A DNA stretch of 64,000 nucleotides. It comes from an uncultured Collinsella sp. GTDB taxonomy: Bacteria; Actinomycetota; Coriobacteriia; Coriobacteriales; Coriobacteriaceae. The stretch lies in contig CABSYW010000009.1 in assembly GCA_902482035.1 (NCBI GenBank), positions 1-64,000 of the forward strand, given 5' to 3'. Positions 41,266-50,116 of this stretch are shown piece by piece. The position numbers were made by a program, and so were the translations under genes. The notes under the pieces are model-generated. The model searched no databases and had not been told where the DNA came from. It saw only the letters and a list, made by a program, of their open reading frames with translations. The number at the start of each line of letters is the position of its first letter. Positions within the stretch are counted from its first letter, which is position 1.

Positions 41266-42345
41266 ATGCTCAGGATCGGTCTTCTTACCAGTGGCGGCGA
41301 CTGCCAGGCGCTCAACGCCACCATGCGCGGCATCGTCAAAACGCTTATGACCAATAGCGAAGAACCTATCGAGATCTACGGTTTTGAGGACGGCTACCAG
41401 GGCCTTATCTACAGCAGGTTCCGCGTCATGACGCCCGCCGATTTTAGCGGTATCCTCACCCGCGGCGGCACCATCCTGGGCACGAGCCGCACACCGTTCA
41501 AGCGTCTGGATACCCCCGAGGCCGATGGTGTCGAGAAGGTGCCGGCGATGGTCCACACCTATCATAAGCTGCAGCTCGACTGCCTGTTTATGCTGGGCGG
41601 TAACGGCTCCACGAAGACCGCCAACCGCCTGCGCGAAGAGGGCCTCAACGTTATCGCCCTGCCCAAGACCATCGATAACGACACCTGGGGCACCGAGCTG
41701 ACGTTTGGCTTTACGAGCGCCATCGACGTCGCCACCAAGTGCATCGACGACATCCACACTACCGCCTCGAGCCACGGCCGCGTGTTTGTCATCGAGATCA
41801 TGGGCCACAAGGTTGGCTGGATCCCGCTGTACGCCGGCGTCGCGGGCGGCGCGGATGTCATCTTGATTCCCGAGATCCCCTACGACATGGATAACGTCAT
41901 CAAGACCATCGAGCATCGCATGGAAACCGGCAGCCGCTTTACCATCGTGGCCGTCGCCGAGGGCGCCATCTCCAAGGAGGACGCGGCGCTGTCCAAGAAG
42001 GAGTACAAGAAGAAGCTCGCCGAGCGCACGAGCCCGTCAATCGTGTACGACATTGCCAAGGAGATCGAGGCCAAGACCGGTCGCGAGACCCGCGTCGCCA
42101 TCCCCGGTCACACGCAGCGCGGTGGCCAGCCCGACGCTCAGGACCGCATCTTTGCGACCCAGTGTGGCGTCGAGGCCGCGCTTGGCTGTCTGCGCGGCGA
42201 GTTTGGCTACATGATTGCCCTGCGCGATGGCAAGATGTGCCACATGCCGCTCGAGGAGGTCGCCGGCAAGCTCAAGTATGTCGACCCCCAGAGCGATCTG
42301 GTACGCGAGGCCAAGGCGTTGGGCATCAGCTTCGGCGACGAATAG
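41266..42345 (+). CDS. pfkA: 6-phosphofructokinase
   Basis: 359 residues. PFK_A fold: TSGGDCQALNATMRG, RGGTILGTSR, MLGGNGSTKTANRL (phosphate-donor site, residues 111-115), PKTIDNDTWGTELTFGF (Lys134 at the position that is Gly in E. coli PfkA), IMGHKVGW and GHTQRGGQPD. Gly114 with Lys134 is the pattern of group III enzymes, which are often ATP-dependent but resemble PPi enzymes. Asn113 replaces the usual Asp of GGDGS. It phosphorylates fructose-6-phosphate in glycolysis. SD AAGGAT is weak. Confidence 0.93.
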   Translation: MLRIGLLTSGGDCQALNATMRGIVKTLMTNSEEPIEIYGFEDGYQGLIYSRFRVMTPADFSGILTRGGTILGTSRTPFKRLDTPEADGVEKVPAMVHTYHKLQLDCLFMLGGNGSTKTANRLREEGLNVIALPKTIDNDTWGTELTFGFTSAIDVATKCIDDIHTTASSHGRVFVIEIMGHKVGWIPLYAGVAGGADVILIPEIPYDMDNVIKTIEHRMETGSRFTIVAVAEGAISKEDAALSKKEYKKKLAERTSPSIVYDIAKEIEAKTGRETRVAIPGHTQRGGQPDAQDRIFATQCGVEAALGCLRGEFGYMIALRDGKMCHMPLEEVAGKLKYVDPQSDLVREAKALGISFGDE

Positions 42346-42368
42346 CCTCGGCCGAAATCTATCTCATC

Positions 42369-42465
42369 GGGCCCTCCGACCCCGCCCGACGTATTTCGAT
42401 TTGGCTCCTCCCTTGACTCCGTCAAAGGTCGCCAATCGAAATCGTCGGGCGGGGTCGGAAGGCCC
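42369..42465. repeat. Long hairpin after pfkA
   Basis: GGGCC.TCCGACCCCGCCC and ATTTCGATTGGC segments on both sides make an arm of about 35 bp with two small bulges. The loop itself is a CCTTGAC/GTCAAAGG stem. No U-tract. Confidence 0.7.
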
Positions 42466-42525
42466 TGCGTTTACATACTCGCCGAGGTTATTCGTCTTCT
42501 TGCTGCGGGTGCCTGGTCTGAAATT

Positions 42526-42594
42526 AAGTTGCGGTGAAATAGTTCCTGCATAGCCCGCAAATGGCTGAAACTAGGAACTATTCCACCGCAACTT
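42526..42594. repeat. REP-like hairpin, family A (copy 2)
   Basis: AAGTTGCGGTGAAATAGTTCC with its inverse, one mismatch in 21, flanking 27 bp. Confidence 0.85.
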
Positions 42595-42662
42595 ACTGAG
42601 TGGGGGCTCTTGGCTGCTACTTGCACTGACATTTGTCCTGAAATGGCTGGTCGTTAGGGGTT

Positions 42663-42728
42663 GCTACCGGTAGTTGCGGTAGGGTTGGGGCAGATTCTAA
42701 CTAGAAATGGTGGTCGCTACCGGTTGTT
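42663..42728. promoter_or_regulatory. Two GCTACCGGTWGTT sites upstream of the XRE gene
   Basis: The word occurs at 42663-42675 (part of palindrome CTACCGGTAG) and 42716-42728, 53 bp apart, roughly five helical turns. The position is right for autoregulation by the downstream XRE protein. Confidence 0.4.
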
Positions 42729-42778
42729 CTCGACATACTCGGCTCATTCAATTCGACCATCAAACGAAAGGAACCACC

Positions 42779-43699
42779 ATGGATCTTGCGATGGCGCAGC
42801 GGCTCGTTGATCGCCGCAAGGCTGCCGGGCTTTCTCAGGAGGCGCTTGCCGCCCAGCTGGGTGTAAGCCGCCAGGCTGTCAGTAAATGGGAGCGCAGCGA
42901 ATCCTCGCCCGATACCGATAACCTTATTGCGCTCGCCGCGCTGTATGGCGTGTCGCTGGATGAGCTGTTGTATGGAGAGGCGGCCAACAATGCCGACGAT
43001 CTGGAGGACGGTAGCGCCAGCACCGAGACGGCGGATGTGGCTGGCGAGGCCGAGGATTCTGCCGAGAACGCCGATCGCAGCGATAAGCCACTTGTCGATG
43101 TTTCCCTCGCGCGCGGTATCCACGTCATTGATCCCAATAAGGGCGAAGAAGTCCATGTTGGCTGGAGCGGCATCCATGTGATCAACGAGCGCAAGGGTGA
43201 AGAGGTCCATGTGGGGCCGGGCGGATTGCATATCGATACGCTTGAGGACGATGGACATAGTGTGCATACCAATGACGACGGCACCGTCACCATCGACGGC
43301 GAGACGTTTTCCAGCTGGAAGGAAGCACACGACAAGCTCGACCATCATGGCAAGCATTTCCACACCAAGGTCGGACGTACATGGAACAAATTCCCCTTCC
43401 CCGCGCTTGTCGCCCTCGCCTATCTAGTGCTCGGCATTATCTACGGCGCGTGGTCCATGGGGCTCTTCCTCGTCTTTTTGATTCCCATCTACTACGCGCT
43501 TGGCGACTTTATCGACCAACGCCATTTGTCAAAGCTCATTGAATGCGTCTATCCAGCAGCCGCCATTGCATGGTTTCTCTATATGTGGCTTTGCCTGGGG
43601 CAGCCCCATCCCGCATGGGCCATCCTCATCACGATTCCCGTCATCAAGGCGCTCATGCGCTGGTGCCGCAAGCAATGGAAGCACCGCAAACAGGCCTAA
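42779..43699 (+). CDS. XRE-family HTH membrane protein with GEEVHVG repeats
   Basis: 306 residues. Residues 5-60 are an XRE HTH (RRKAAGLSQEALAAQLGVSRQAVSKWERSESSPDTD). An acidic linker, then two short repeats (GIHVI...KGEEVHVG, residues about 113-145), then a G/H-rich stretch, then three or four membrane helices (about 205-290) and a basic end. It is therefore a membrane-tethered DNA-binding protein. Relatives in Firmicutes/Actinobacteria are annotated as HTH domain membrane proteins without known signal. ATG 42779 with AAAGGAA upstream. Confidence 0.85.
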   Translation: MDLAMAQRLVDRRKAAGLSQEALAAQLGVSRQAVSKWERSESSPDTDNLIALAALYGVSLDELLYGEAANNADDLEDGSASTETADVAGEAEDSAENADRSDKPLVDVSLARGIHVIDPNKGEEVHVGWSGIHVINERKGEEVHVGPGGLHIDTLEDDGHSVHTNDDGTVTIDGETFSSWKEAHDKLDHHGKHFHTKVGRTWNKFPFPALVALAYLVLGIIYGAWSMGLFLVFLIPIYYALGDFIDQRHLSKLIECVYPAAAIAWFLYMWLCLGQPHPAWAILITIPVIKALMRWCRKQWKHRKQA

Positions 43700-43752
43700 A
43701 CCGCCCTAACCCACCAGCACCACTCATCCGGTACCGGCCGCCCCTTCCAAGC

Positions 43753-43815
43753 TGTGGTGGAATAGGGACTGTTTTGAGGCTCCAAAGCACCAAACAGTCC
43801 GTATATCATCGCAAC
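43753..43815. repeat. REP-like hairpin, family A (decayed copy 3)
   Basis: TGTGGTGGAATAGGGACTGTTT faces AAACAGTCCGTATATCATCGCA; about 17 of 22 pair, and the outer half matches family A (CGGTGRAATAG.). Confidence 0.5.
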
Positions 43816-43879
43816 TAACAAGCAATTGGGTCAGTTCCGGCACGGAGATAAGCATTGAGCTGACCGCACGCCAAGAAAA

Positions 43880-44018
43880 GGGCCTATTTACTACGTTTAG
43901 CCCGAAGGGGCCAACCATGACCGCCTTTTCGAAAATCGACAGGCCTTCTACCTGCGGTTTTATTTTTCGTTTTCCCGGCATGGTTGAGGGTATCCAATTA
44001 AACGTAGTAGATAGGCCC
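43880..44018. repeat. 139-bp inverted-repeat element
   Basis: Outer arms of 20 bp, GGGCCTATTTACTACGTTTA and its inverse with one mismatch. An inner pair (CAACCATG / CATGGTTG) and an innermost CGAAAA/TTTTCG pair also face each other. The middle contains CTTCTACCTGCGGTTTTATT. It looks like a folded RNA or a small MITE. Confidence 0.65.
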
Positions 44019-44146
44019 GTTTTGTGGCATACAACCCATTCAAGCCCAATCTCGAAGGCTAAAGAGCGCCTCTCATCCACGCCTGCGAGCGAAAAGCAAA
44101 TAGAATGAAAGGCAAATGAAAAGCCCATTTGACGAGCGGAGGACAT

Positions 44147-44467
44147 ATGCTCGACGTAGCCGAAAGCGACTGGAAGCTGTTTAAGAAAATGCTTCCTCAA
44201 TGGCAAGAACGTTATATGGAAAAGCTCATCGGCCAGTACGTTGAGATACTGAATGGCGGCAGCGAAGCGTCCAGTAGATTTTGGGCACTAGAAGAGAGCC
44301 TCAATAGAGACAAGCTGTCCTCAGGCGTAATTGCAAACAACATTCGCCGCAGCACAATGCACCGCGAGATAGCCAATTTGCTTATCGACAGCGTGATCAC
44401 CCTTGACGACCTTGACGGTTTTACCGAGGACATTAAGAGCTATGCGCAACACTGGATTGGCCAGTAA
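44147..44467 (+). CDS. Small acidic hypothetical protein
   Basis: 106 residues, all-helical, no membrane segment. It starts MLDVAESDWKLFKKMLPQWQERYM and ends with the ITLDDLDGF region. It matches my recollection of a widespread uncharacterised family in gut Firmicutes and Actinobacteria sometimes mislabelled multidrug transporter. No function can be given. ATG 44147 has GGAGG 4 nt upstream; a TTG at 44129 is less likely. Confidence 0.75.
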   Translation: MLDVAESDWKLFKKMLPQWQERYMEKLIGQYVEILNGGSEASSRFWALEESLNRDKLSSGVIANNIRRSTMHREIANLLIDSVITLDDLDGFTEDIKSYAQHWIGQ

Positions 44468-44500
44468 GAGCACCGAACGACAAACATCCCCAGCAAAACG

Positions 44501-44542
44501 GGGCAAACGCCGGGCCACCTAATGGTTGTCCGGCGTTTGCCC
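44501..44542. terminator. Hairpin following the small hypothetical gene
   Basis: GGGCAAACGCCGG and CCGGCGTTTGCCC, a perfect 13-bp stem with a 16-nt loop. Its 3' arm overlaps the start of the family B element, which supplies the following ATAAAA rather than a U-tract. Confidence 0.5.
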
Positions 44543-44583
44543 AGATAAAACCTGCCAAAATAAACCTGTCCCTTTTTGGCAGG
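44534..44583. repeat. REP-like hairpin, family B (copy 4)
   Basis: GTTTGCCCAGATAAAACC... to TTTTTGGCAGG, directly abutting the FtsX stop codon. Read on the minus strand it is stem plus TTTTATC, a plausible terminator for the FtsX gene. Confidence 0.8.
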
Positions 44584-47349
44584 CTACTCGGCGCTCTTGA
44601 GGGCGCCGACCATGTCGATCTTATTGAGAGTTCGGTTGGTGGCGAGGTTGACGATAAACGTAAAGCCGAAGGACAGCACCACGGCAAGCACATAGCTCAG
44701 CGGCTCGACTTCAACGTCAAAGTACAGCGACGGCATCTGCAAAATGTACGTAAAACTCTCGGCCAGTGCACCGCCCAGCGGAACACCCAGCGCGGCACCA
44801 ATCGCCGTGAGGATCAACGTCTCCTTGTTGACGTAGTGGTGCACCTCGCCGCGACGGAAGCCCAGCACCTTAATGGTTGCCAGTTCGCGCTCGCGCTCCG
44901 AAATGTTGGTGTTGGACAGCGTAAACACCACCACAAACGACAGGCACGCCGCCATAAAGGTCACGAGCACCACCACGGAATTGATAATCGCAAAGTTCGC
45001 CTCGTAGTTCTGCCAATGTTCGGCCGTGCTCGAGATGGTAAGCCAACCGTCGCTCTTAAGCTTCTTGCTAAACGCAATCTGGTCGGCCGACGAACCCTTA
45101 AGCAGCACAAAGACGCCGTTGAGTCGAGCACTGCGACCAAAAACTTGCTCATAGGTACTCTGCGTCATGTAAAGCGTGTTGCCCAGATAGTTGAGCGAAA
45201 TGTCGCTAACCTTGACCTTGGCGACGTTGAGCGACGAATCCTGGACGTGAGCCGTATCGCCCGGCTGAATCCCCAACACCAGCTGTGAACTTTTGCTCAG
45301 ATACACGTCTCCGTCACGCAAAGACAGAGGTTCTTTGGACTCATCCTCCAGGCGCACGTAATCGCCCAAGTCACCCGCGCGGTCATCGGGAATCACGATG
45401 AGCTGCACGGTCTCGCTCTTGCCGCCAAACGTAAAGGTGACGTTGTCGGTCATAATCGGCAGGGTCGAGGTCACCGTCACGTTGGAATCATTGGCCGCGC
45501 TTCGCTCGTCGAGCGCCGCGCACGTCTGCGAAAAATCGTCGGGATTGGCAACCGCCAGCAGGTCATAGCGCGTGATATGCCCGTACTGCTTGGGCGAAAG
45601 CGCCACCGACGTATCACGAATGCCCATTCCGCAGATCACGAGCGCCGTGCAACCGGCGATACCGAAGATGGTCATAAAGGCGCGCTTTTTGTAGCGGAAC
45701 AGGTTACGCGCCGCCACCTTGTTTAAGAAGCCCATGCGGCGCCAGATAAAGCCGATGCGCTCGAGCAAGATGCGCGAGCCAGCGCGCGGGGCCTTGGGAC
45801 GCATAAGCGAGGCCGGGGTCTCGGCCATCTCGTGGCGGCAGGCGATAATCGTGGCGCCCACCACGCCCACGGCAAACAGCGCCACCGAAACGATCGAGGA
45901 CACGATGTCGTACGAAAGTAGCATCTGGGGCAGCGAGTACATGTCGTCGAACACCGTAAACAGGAACAGCGGCAGGCCCACAAATCCGATGATGTTACCG
46001 AGCACGCCGCCGATCAGACAAGCCCACAGCGCGTAGTCCACGTATTTGGACAGGATGCGCCCGCGCGAATAACCGAGCGCCTTATACAGGCCGATGAGTG
46101 TGCGCTCCTCCTCGACCATGCGTGTGGCGGTGGTAAGGCTGATGAGCACGGCGACGATAAAGAAGATGAACGGGAACACCGTGGCGATGGCTTCAATTGA
46201 CGAGCTATCGCTCTCCACGCTCGAATAGCTTGCGATATTGCCGCGGTCCTGGATGTACCAGGTGCATTCGCCCAGATCGGAAAGCTCGGCGCGGGCATCG
46301 GCAAACTGTTGATCGGCGGCGGCGCGACGCTGATCCAGGTCGGCTTGCGCCTGCGCACGCTCGTCGCTGCCCTCGGCCATGCGATTGATGTTGTCCTGCT
46401 CAATCCCAAAGAGCATATTCGCCTGACGCTCAGCCGCGTCCAAGCTCGCCGGCGTGTCGACCGTCAGCTCCTGGGCGCGCGCCTTCTCACGCTCCTCGCG
46501 GATCTTCTCTATATTGCCCTTGACCTTGTTGATCTTTGCCGCGTAGGCATCCGAATAGGAGTTGAGGCTCTTGGCTCCCTCGACGATCACGTGGACCGCG
46601 GAGTAGGAAGAAGATGTCGCGGCGTCCTCGCTCACATAGAACTTATAGTCCGCCGCCGAAGCAGCGCGAAAGGCGTTGACTGTCGAGTCGGAGCTCACAT
46701 CAGTGGGGTCGAGGACCTCGGCCGTAATGGTGTAATCGCCCGCGGCAAACTGGTCCTTGGCGCTTTGATTGGACGAGCTCGCGTCATTGGCGGCAAAACT
46801 CACCGTATCGCCGATTTTCTTGCCCGATGCCTTCAGGAACTTCGAAGTCACCGCGACTTCATCAGCGCTCTCGGGCAAATCGCCGTTCACGAGCACCGGC
46901 TGATCGATGTTCTCCTTGGAGAGACTCTGCACGACCACGCGCTCACGCGTTGTACCCACGGCGGTGTAGGCGGTCTCGGTGTAGATGCCCTCGGCCGTTT
47001 CGACGCCATCGACCTCTTGTATGGCGTCGAGATCATCGTCAGTCAGGCCATAGGTCGACTGCACGTTAATGTCATAGACATTTTGCTGGTCGAAGTAGGC
47101 GTCAACCGAATCGCACAGGTCCTCGCAACCCGCCTTAAGGCCGCACATCACGCTCACGCCAAGCGCGGTGATGACCACGATTGACAAGAAGCGCTTAAGA
47201 CTGCCTCGGATTGTGCGGTAGATGCCACGGCGAAAAACCGTCGGCACCATATCGTTTGAGCTTTGGGCAGTGCGGTAGGTCGTAAAATCCTGCTCGCGCT
47301 CCGTGTTCTGTGCGTCGCGGCGTAGGCTGTTTTGGCGGTCCTGGTCCAT
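44584..47349 (-). CDS. FtsX/MacB-type ABC transporter permease
   Basis: About 921 residues. An N-terminal helix (about 45-65) precedes a large extracytoplasmic domain with a coiled coil (IEKIREEREKARAQ... to AELSDL). FtsX helices follow (IATVFPFIFFIVAVLISLTTATRMVEEER, then VDYALWACLIGGVLGN), then a second extracytoplasmic domain and a second FtsX unit (FAIINSVVVLVTF... ERERELATIKVLGFRRGEV). Such double-FtsX permeases export lipids or peptides or act as mechanotransmitters. ATG 47349 was chosen; GTG 47361 overlaps the ATPase stop and is possible. Coupled to the next gene. Confidence 0.9.
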   Translation of the reverse strand: MDQDRQNSLRRDAQNTEREQDFTTYRTAQSSNDMVPTVFRRGIYRTIRGSLKRFLSIVVITALGVSVMCGLKAGCEDLCDSVDAYFDQQNVYDINVQSTYGLTDDDLDAIQEVDGVETAEGIYTETAYTAVGTTRERVVVQSLSKENIDQPVLVNGDLPESADEVAVTSKFLKASGKKIGDTVSFAANDASSSNQSAKDQFAAGDYTITAEVLDPTDVSSDSTVNAFRAASAADYKFYVSEDAATSSSYSAVHVIVEGAKSLNSYSDAYAAKINKVKGNIEKIREEREKARAQELTVDTPASLDAAERQANMLFGIEQDNINRMAEGSDERAQAQADLDQRRAAADQQFADARAELSDLGECTWYIQDRGNIASYSSVESDSSSIEAIATVFPFIFFIVAVLISLTTATRMVEEERTLIGLYKALGYSRGRILSKYVDYALWACLIGGVLGNIIGFVGLPLFLFTVFDDMYSLPQMLLSYDIVSSIVSVALFAVGVVGATIIACRHEMAETPASLMRPKAPRAGSRILLERIGFIWRRMGFLNKVAARNLFRYKKRAFMTIFGIAGCTALVICGMGIRDTSVALSPKQYGHITRYDLLAVANPDDFSQTCAALDERSAANDSNVTVTSTLPIMTDNVTFTFGGKSETVQLIVIPDDRAGDLGDYVRLEDESKEPLSLRDGDVYLSKSSQLVLGIQPGDTAHVQDSSLNVAKVKVSDISLNYLGNTLYMTQSTYEQVFGRSARLNGVFVLLKGSSADQIAFSKKLKSDGWLTISSTAEHWQNYEANFAIINSVVVLVTFMAACLSFVVVFTLSNTNISERERELATIKVLGFRRGEVHHYVNKETLILTAIGAALGVPLGGALAESFTYILQMPSLYFDVEVEPLSYVLAVVLSFGFTFIVNLATNRTLNKIDMVGALKSAE

Positions 47350-47354
47350 GGGCG

Positions 47355-48056
<702 letters not shown>

Positions 48057-48106
48057 CGATCGGTTCCCATCTGATCGGATAACTCTTTAGTATTACCCAT
48101 TTCCCG

Positions 48107-48156
48107 CCTGCCAAAAAGGGACAGGTTTATTTTGGCAGGTTTTATATGGGGAAACG
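48107..48156. repeat. REP-like hairpin, family B (copy 5)
   Basis: CCTGCCAAAAAGGGACAGG..., TTTTATATGGGGAAACGG, same orientation as copy 1, upstream of the ATPase gene. Confidence 0.8.
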
Positions 48157-48257
48157 GCAGCTATAGATGAGGCGCCGGGAAGGCAGAGAAATCATCGACG
48201 GGGTCAGGCCGACCGCCAAACACAACGTACGCATCTCTATCTGTCAGCCAAATCATT

Positions 48258-48271
48258 CGAACGGCTGTTCG
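48258..48271. promoter_or_regulatory. LexA-like box before the GyrI-like gene
   Basis: CGAACGGCTGTTCG is a perfect 5-bp-arm palindrome of the CGAAC-N4-GTTCG form used by Gram-positive LexA. It lies 57 bp upstream of the start and next to TATGATATGAT. It suggests damage-inducible expression; only one box is seen in the window. Confidence 0.55.
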
Positions 48272-48327
48272 TTTCTATGATATGATTCCACTATTTAAGC
48301 AGGCCAATTCGCAGAAAGGCGGCCAAC

Positions 48328-48966
48328 ATGGCGTTCGACTTTAAGAAGGAATGCAAGGAGCTCTACAAACCTGCAAGCAAGCCGAGTATCGTAACTGTCC
48401 CGCCTATGAGCTACGTTGCCGTTCGCGGAAAGGGCGACCCAAATACCGAAGGTGGCGAGTATCAAAACGCCCTGCCGCTGCTTTACGGCATCGCCTATAC
48501 CGTCAAGATGTCAAAGAAAGGCTCAAGGAGTATCGAGGGCTATTTCGACTTTGTGGTACCGCCGCTCGAGGGTTTCTGGTGGCAAGACTCCCCGAGCGGC
48601 GACATCGATTATGTACGCAAAGACGATTTCAACTTTATCTCGTGCATCCGCCTGCCCGATTTCGTCACCCAAGATGACTTTGACTGGGCAGTCGCGGAAG
48701 CCACGACCAAGAAGAAACTGGACTTTTCCGCCGTTGAGCTGCTTAAAGTTGACGAGGGTCTCTGCGTTCAATGCATGCACACCGGGCCCTACGACAACGA
48801 ACCGGCGACTGTAAACGCTATGCATGAATACATGACCGAGCAGGGCTATGTCCCCGACTTCTCAGACTCCCGTTTACATCACGAAATCTATCTCTCCGAT
48901 CCACGCAAATGTGCACCGGAGAAACTTAAGACTGTGGTTCGTCATCCTATCAAGCGCGCTGAATAG
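48328..48966 (+). CDS. GyrI-like small-molecule-binding protein
   Basis: 212 residues. GyrI-like/SOUL-type fold: PPMSYVAVRGKGDPN at the N-terminus, then YGIAYTVKMSKKG, the paired hydrophobic strands FDFVVPPLEGFWWQ and a C-terminal MHTGPYDNEPATVNAMHEYM with HEIYLSDPRK. Members bind drugs or protect gyrase. A LexA-like box and a TATGAT element are just upstream. Good SD (GAAAGGCGG). Confidence 0.9.
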   Translation: MAFDFKKECKELYKPASKPSIVTVPPMSYVAVRGKGDPNTEGGEYQNALPLLYGIAYTVKMSKKGSRSIEGYFDFVVPPLEGFWWQDSPSGDIDYVRKDDFNFISCIRLPDFVTQDDFDWAVAEATTKKKLDFSAVELLKVDEGLCVQCMHTGPYDNEPATVNAMHEYMTEQGYVPDFSDSRLHHEIYLSDPRKCAPEKLKTVVRHPIKRAE

Positions 48967-49038
48967 CGTGGGGCGCCGTCCCGCGCATCAGGTTTTAGGC
49001 CAGGCAATCAGCCGCTCCAAGGTCATCTGGCAGCTTCC

Positions 49039-49134
49039 TTGACGCAGGTCATCGTATCTTATAATTTTATGTCTCTAAAGCTGGAAAGCCTCTCAACGAT
49101 GCGCAACTCCAGCTCTTTTTATATCAAGAGGCTT
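49039..49134 (+). ncRNA. Structured leader with strong promoter before an Abi-family remnant
   Basis: TTGACG and TATAAT (15-nt spacer, 49039-49065) precede a hairpin AGCTGGA/TCCAGCT (49079-49114) with TTTTT tail. Its loop contains AAGCCTCT (49086-49093), complementary to AGAGGCTT (49127-49134), which includes the likely SD of the next frame. Terminator plus pseudoknot potential resembles the abiF-type leader RNAs reported upstream of Abi_2 genes, which is inference. Confidence 0.45.
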
Positions 49135-49136
49135 AA

Positions 49137-49265
49137 ATGAAATACCAGAAGTCGTGGATATCCATCAACGAACAGATAGCGCTATTGACAGAAAACAAGG
49201 GTCTTAAGTGCTCTGATCAAAGCGAACTCGAGCGAGCTTTGGTCGAAGTCGGCTACTACAGGCAA
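49137..49265 (+). pseudogene. 5' remnant of an Abi family (AbiD/AbiF-like) gene
   Basis: The frame starts MKYQKSWISINEQIALLTEN and continues to VEVGYYR, the usual N-terminus of Abi_2 proteins ('K..ISI.EQI..L...G' then 'GYYRL'). After about 43 codons homology stops and the frame runs antisense through ogt. The breakpoint is within 15 bp of the ogt stop codon (49278). The remaining roughly 250 residues have been deleted. The SD is AAGAGG 6 nt upstream. Confidence 0.6.
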
Positions 49266-49277
49266 AGTACTCGAGCG

Positions 49278-49856
49278 TCACTCCTCGTACGCGCCCTCAA
49301 GCCGAAGCAGCCACTCCTTGCGGTCAAGCCCGCCGGCATATCCGTTAAGCGAGCCGTCGGCGGCAACCACGCGATGGCACGGCACAATGATCGAAATAGG
49401 ATTCCGCGCGACCGCGGCCCCCACGGCACGGGGAGACACAACAGGTGCTTCGTTTCCCGGTACACGATGTCGAGCCGCAACACGCTGGGCGATCTCACCA
49501 TACGTAGCGACCTCGCCACGCGGGATAGAAAGCAGCTCAAACCAAACCTCACGCTGAAACGCCGTGCCAATCATATGCAACGGCGGCGTAAACCGAAGCT
49601 CCTGCCCCGCAAAATAAGCATTCAGCCAAGCCCAAGAACGCTCAAGCACCGAAGAAGCCGCGCCATTTGCCGGACTCACCGAAGACATCCCACCGGTACC
49701 AGAAACCGCATCGGCGCCTTCAACATGTTCGGGATCTTCTTTGAGAAGCGTGGAGCCAAAGTGCTCCTGCCCCTCAAACCAAAGCCCCGTCAAACCGCGG
49801 CCATCAGCGGCAAGCAAGATTTCGCCCAAAGGCGAAGCAAACGTCGTCGTGACCAC
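49278..49856 (-). CDS. ogt: Methylated-DNA-protein cysteine methyltransferase
   Basis: 192 residues. The active-site motif PISIIVPCHRVVAADG has Cys160 as the alkyl acceptor. VWFELLSIPRGEVATYGEIAQRV is the DNA-binding winged helix and NGYAGGLDRKEWLL completes the fold. It repairs O6-alkylguanine by suicide transfer. A family-specific insert (GADAVSGTGGMSS..., about residues 48-68) lies before the catalytic domain. Start GTG 49856 has AAAGGAG upstream. Its promoter region holds a 37-bp direct repeat. Confidence 0.94.
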   Translation of the reverse strand: MVTTTFASPLGEILLAADGRGLTGLWFEGQEHFGSTLLKEDPEHVEGADAVSGTGGMSSVSPANGAASSVLERSWAWLNAYFAGQELRFTPPLHMIGTAFQREVWFELLSIPRGEVATYGEIAQRVAARHRVPGNEAPVVSPRAVGAAVARNPISIIVPCHRVVAADGSLNGYAGGLDRKEWLLRLEGAYEE

Positions 49857-49918
49857 CAGCGGCTCCTTTCAAAACTCCGCACCATAATACCGCGAATTGT
49901 GCAGACAACCCCAATCGA

Positions 49919-50007
49919 CCCCACAGTTCCCAAAGGCGGCAGGCGCGCAGCGCCGCAGCTGCCGGCCACGCCCCACAGTTCCCAAAGGCGGCAGGCGCAA
50001 AGCGCCG
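49919..50007. repeat. Two 37-bp direct repeats upstream of ogt
   Basis: CCCCACAGTTCCCAAAGGCG...GGCGC..AGCGCCG at 49919-49955 and 49971-50007, two differences, 52 bp apart. The 3' part GGCGC..GCGCC is itself a small hairpin. Function unknown. Confidence 0.75.
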
Positions 50008-50116
50008 AGGCCGCCGCCGGGACCAGGGCTCGCAACAGCCACGCGCCCCCACATCAGCCCAGCGGCCTCAACCAACAACAGCCCCATCGCAGGCCGCTCG
50101 CAGCAGCGTCACCGCA

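Larger units (their letters stand above)
42346..42778. other. Intergenic region pfkA to XRE gene
   Basis: 433 bp without a gene. It contains the long hairpin at 42369, a family A hairpin at 42526-42594 and two matching 13-bp words at 42663 and 42716. Confidence 0.6.
43700..44146. other. Intergenic region with two inverted-repeat elements
   Basis: 447 bp. Besides the family A relic it contains the 139-bp element at 43880-44018. No ORF with a start and SD was found. Confidence 0.6.
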
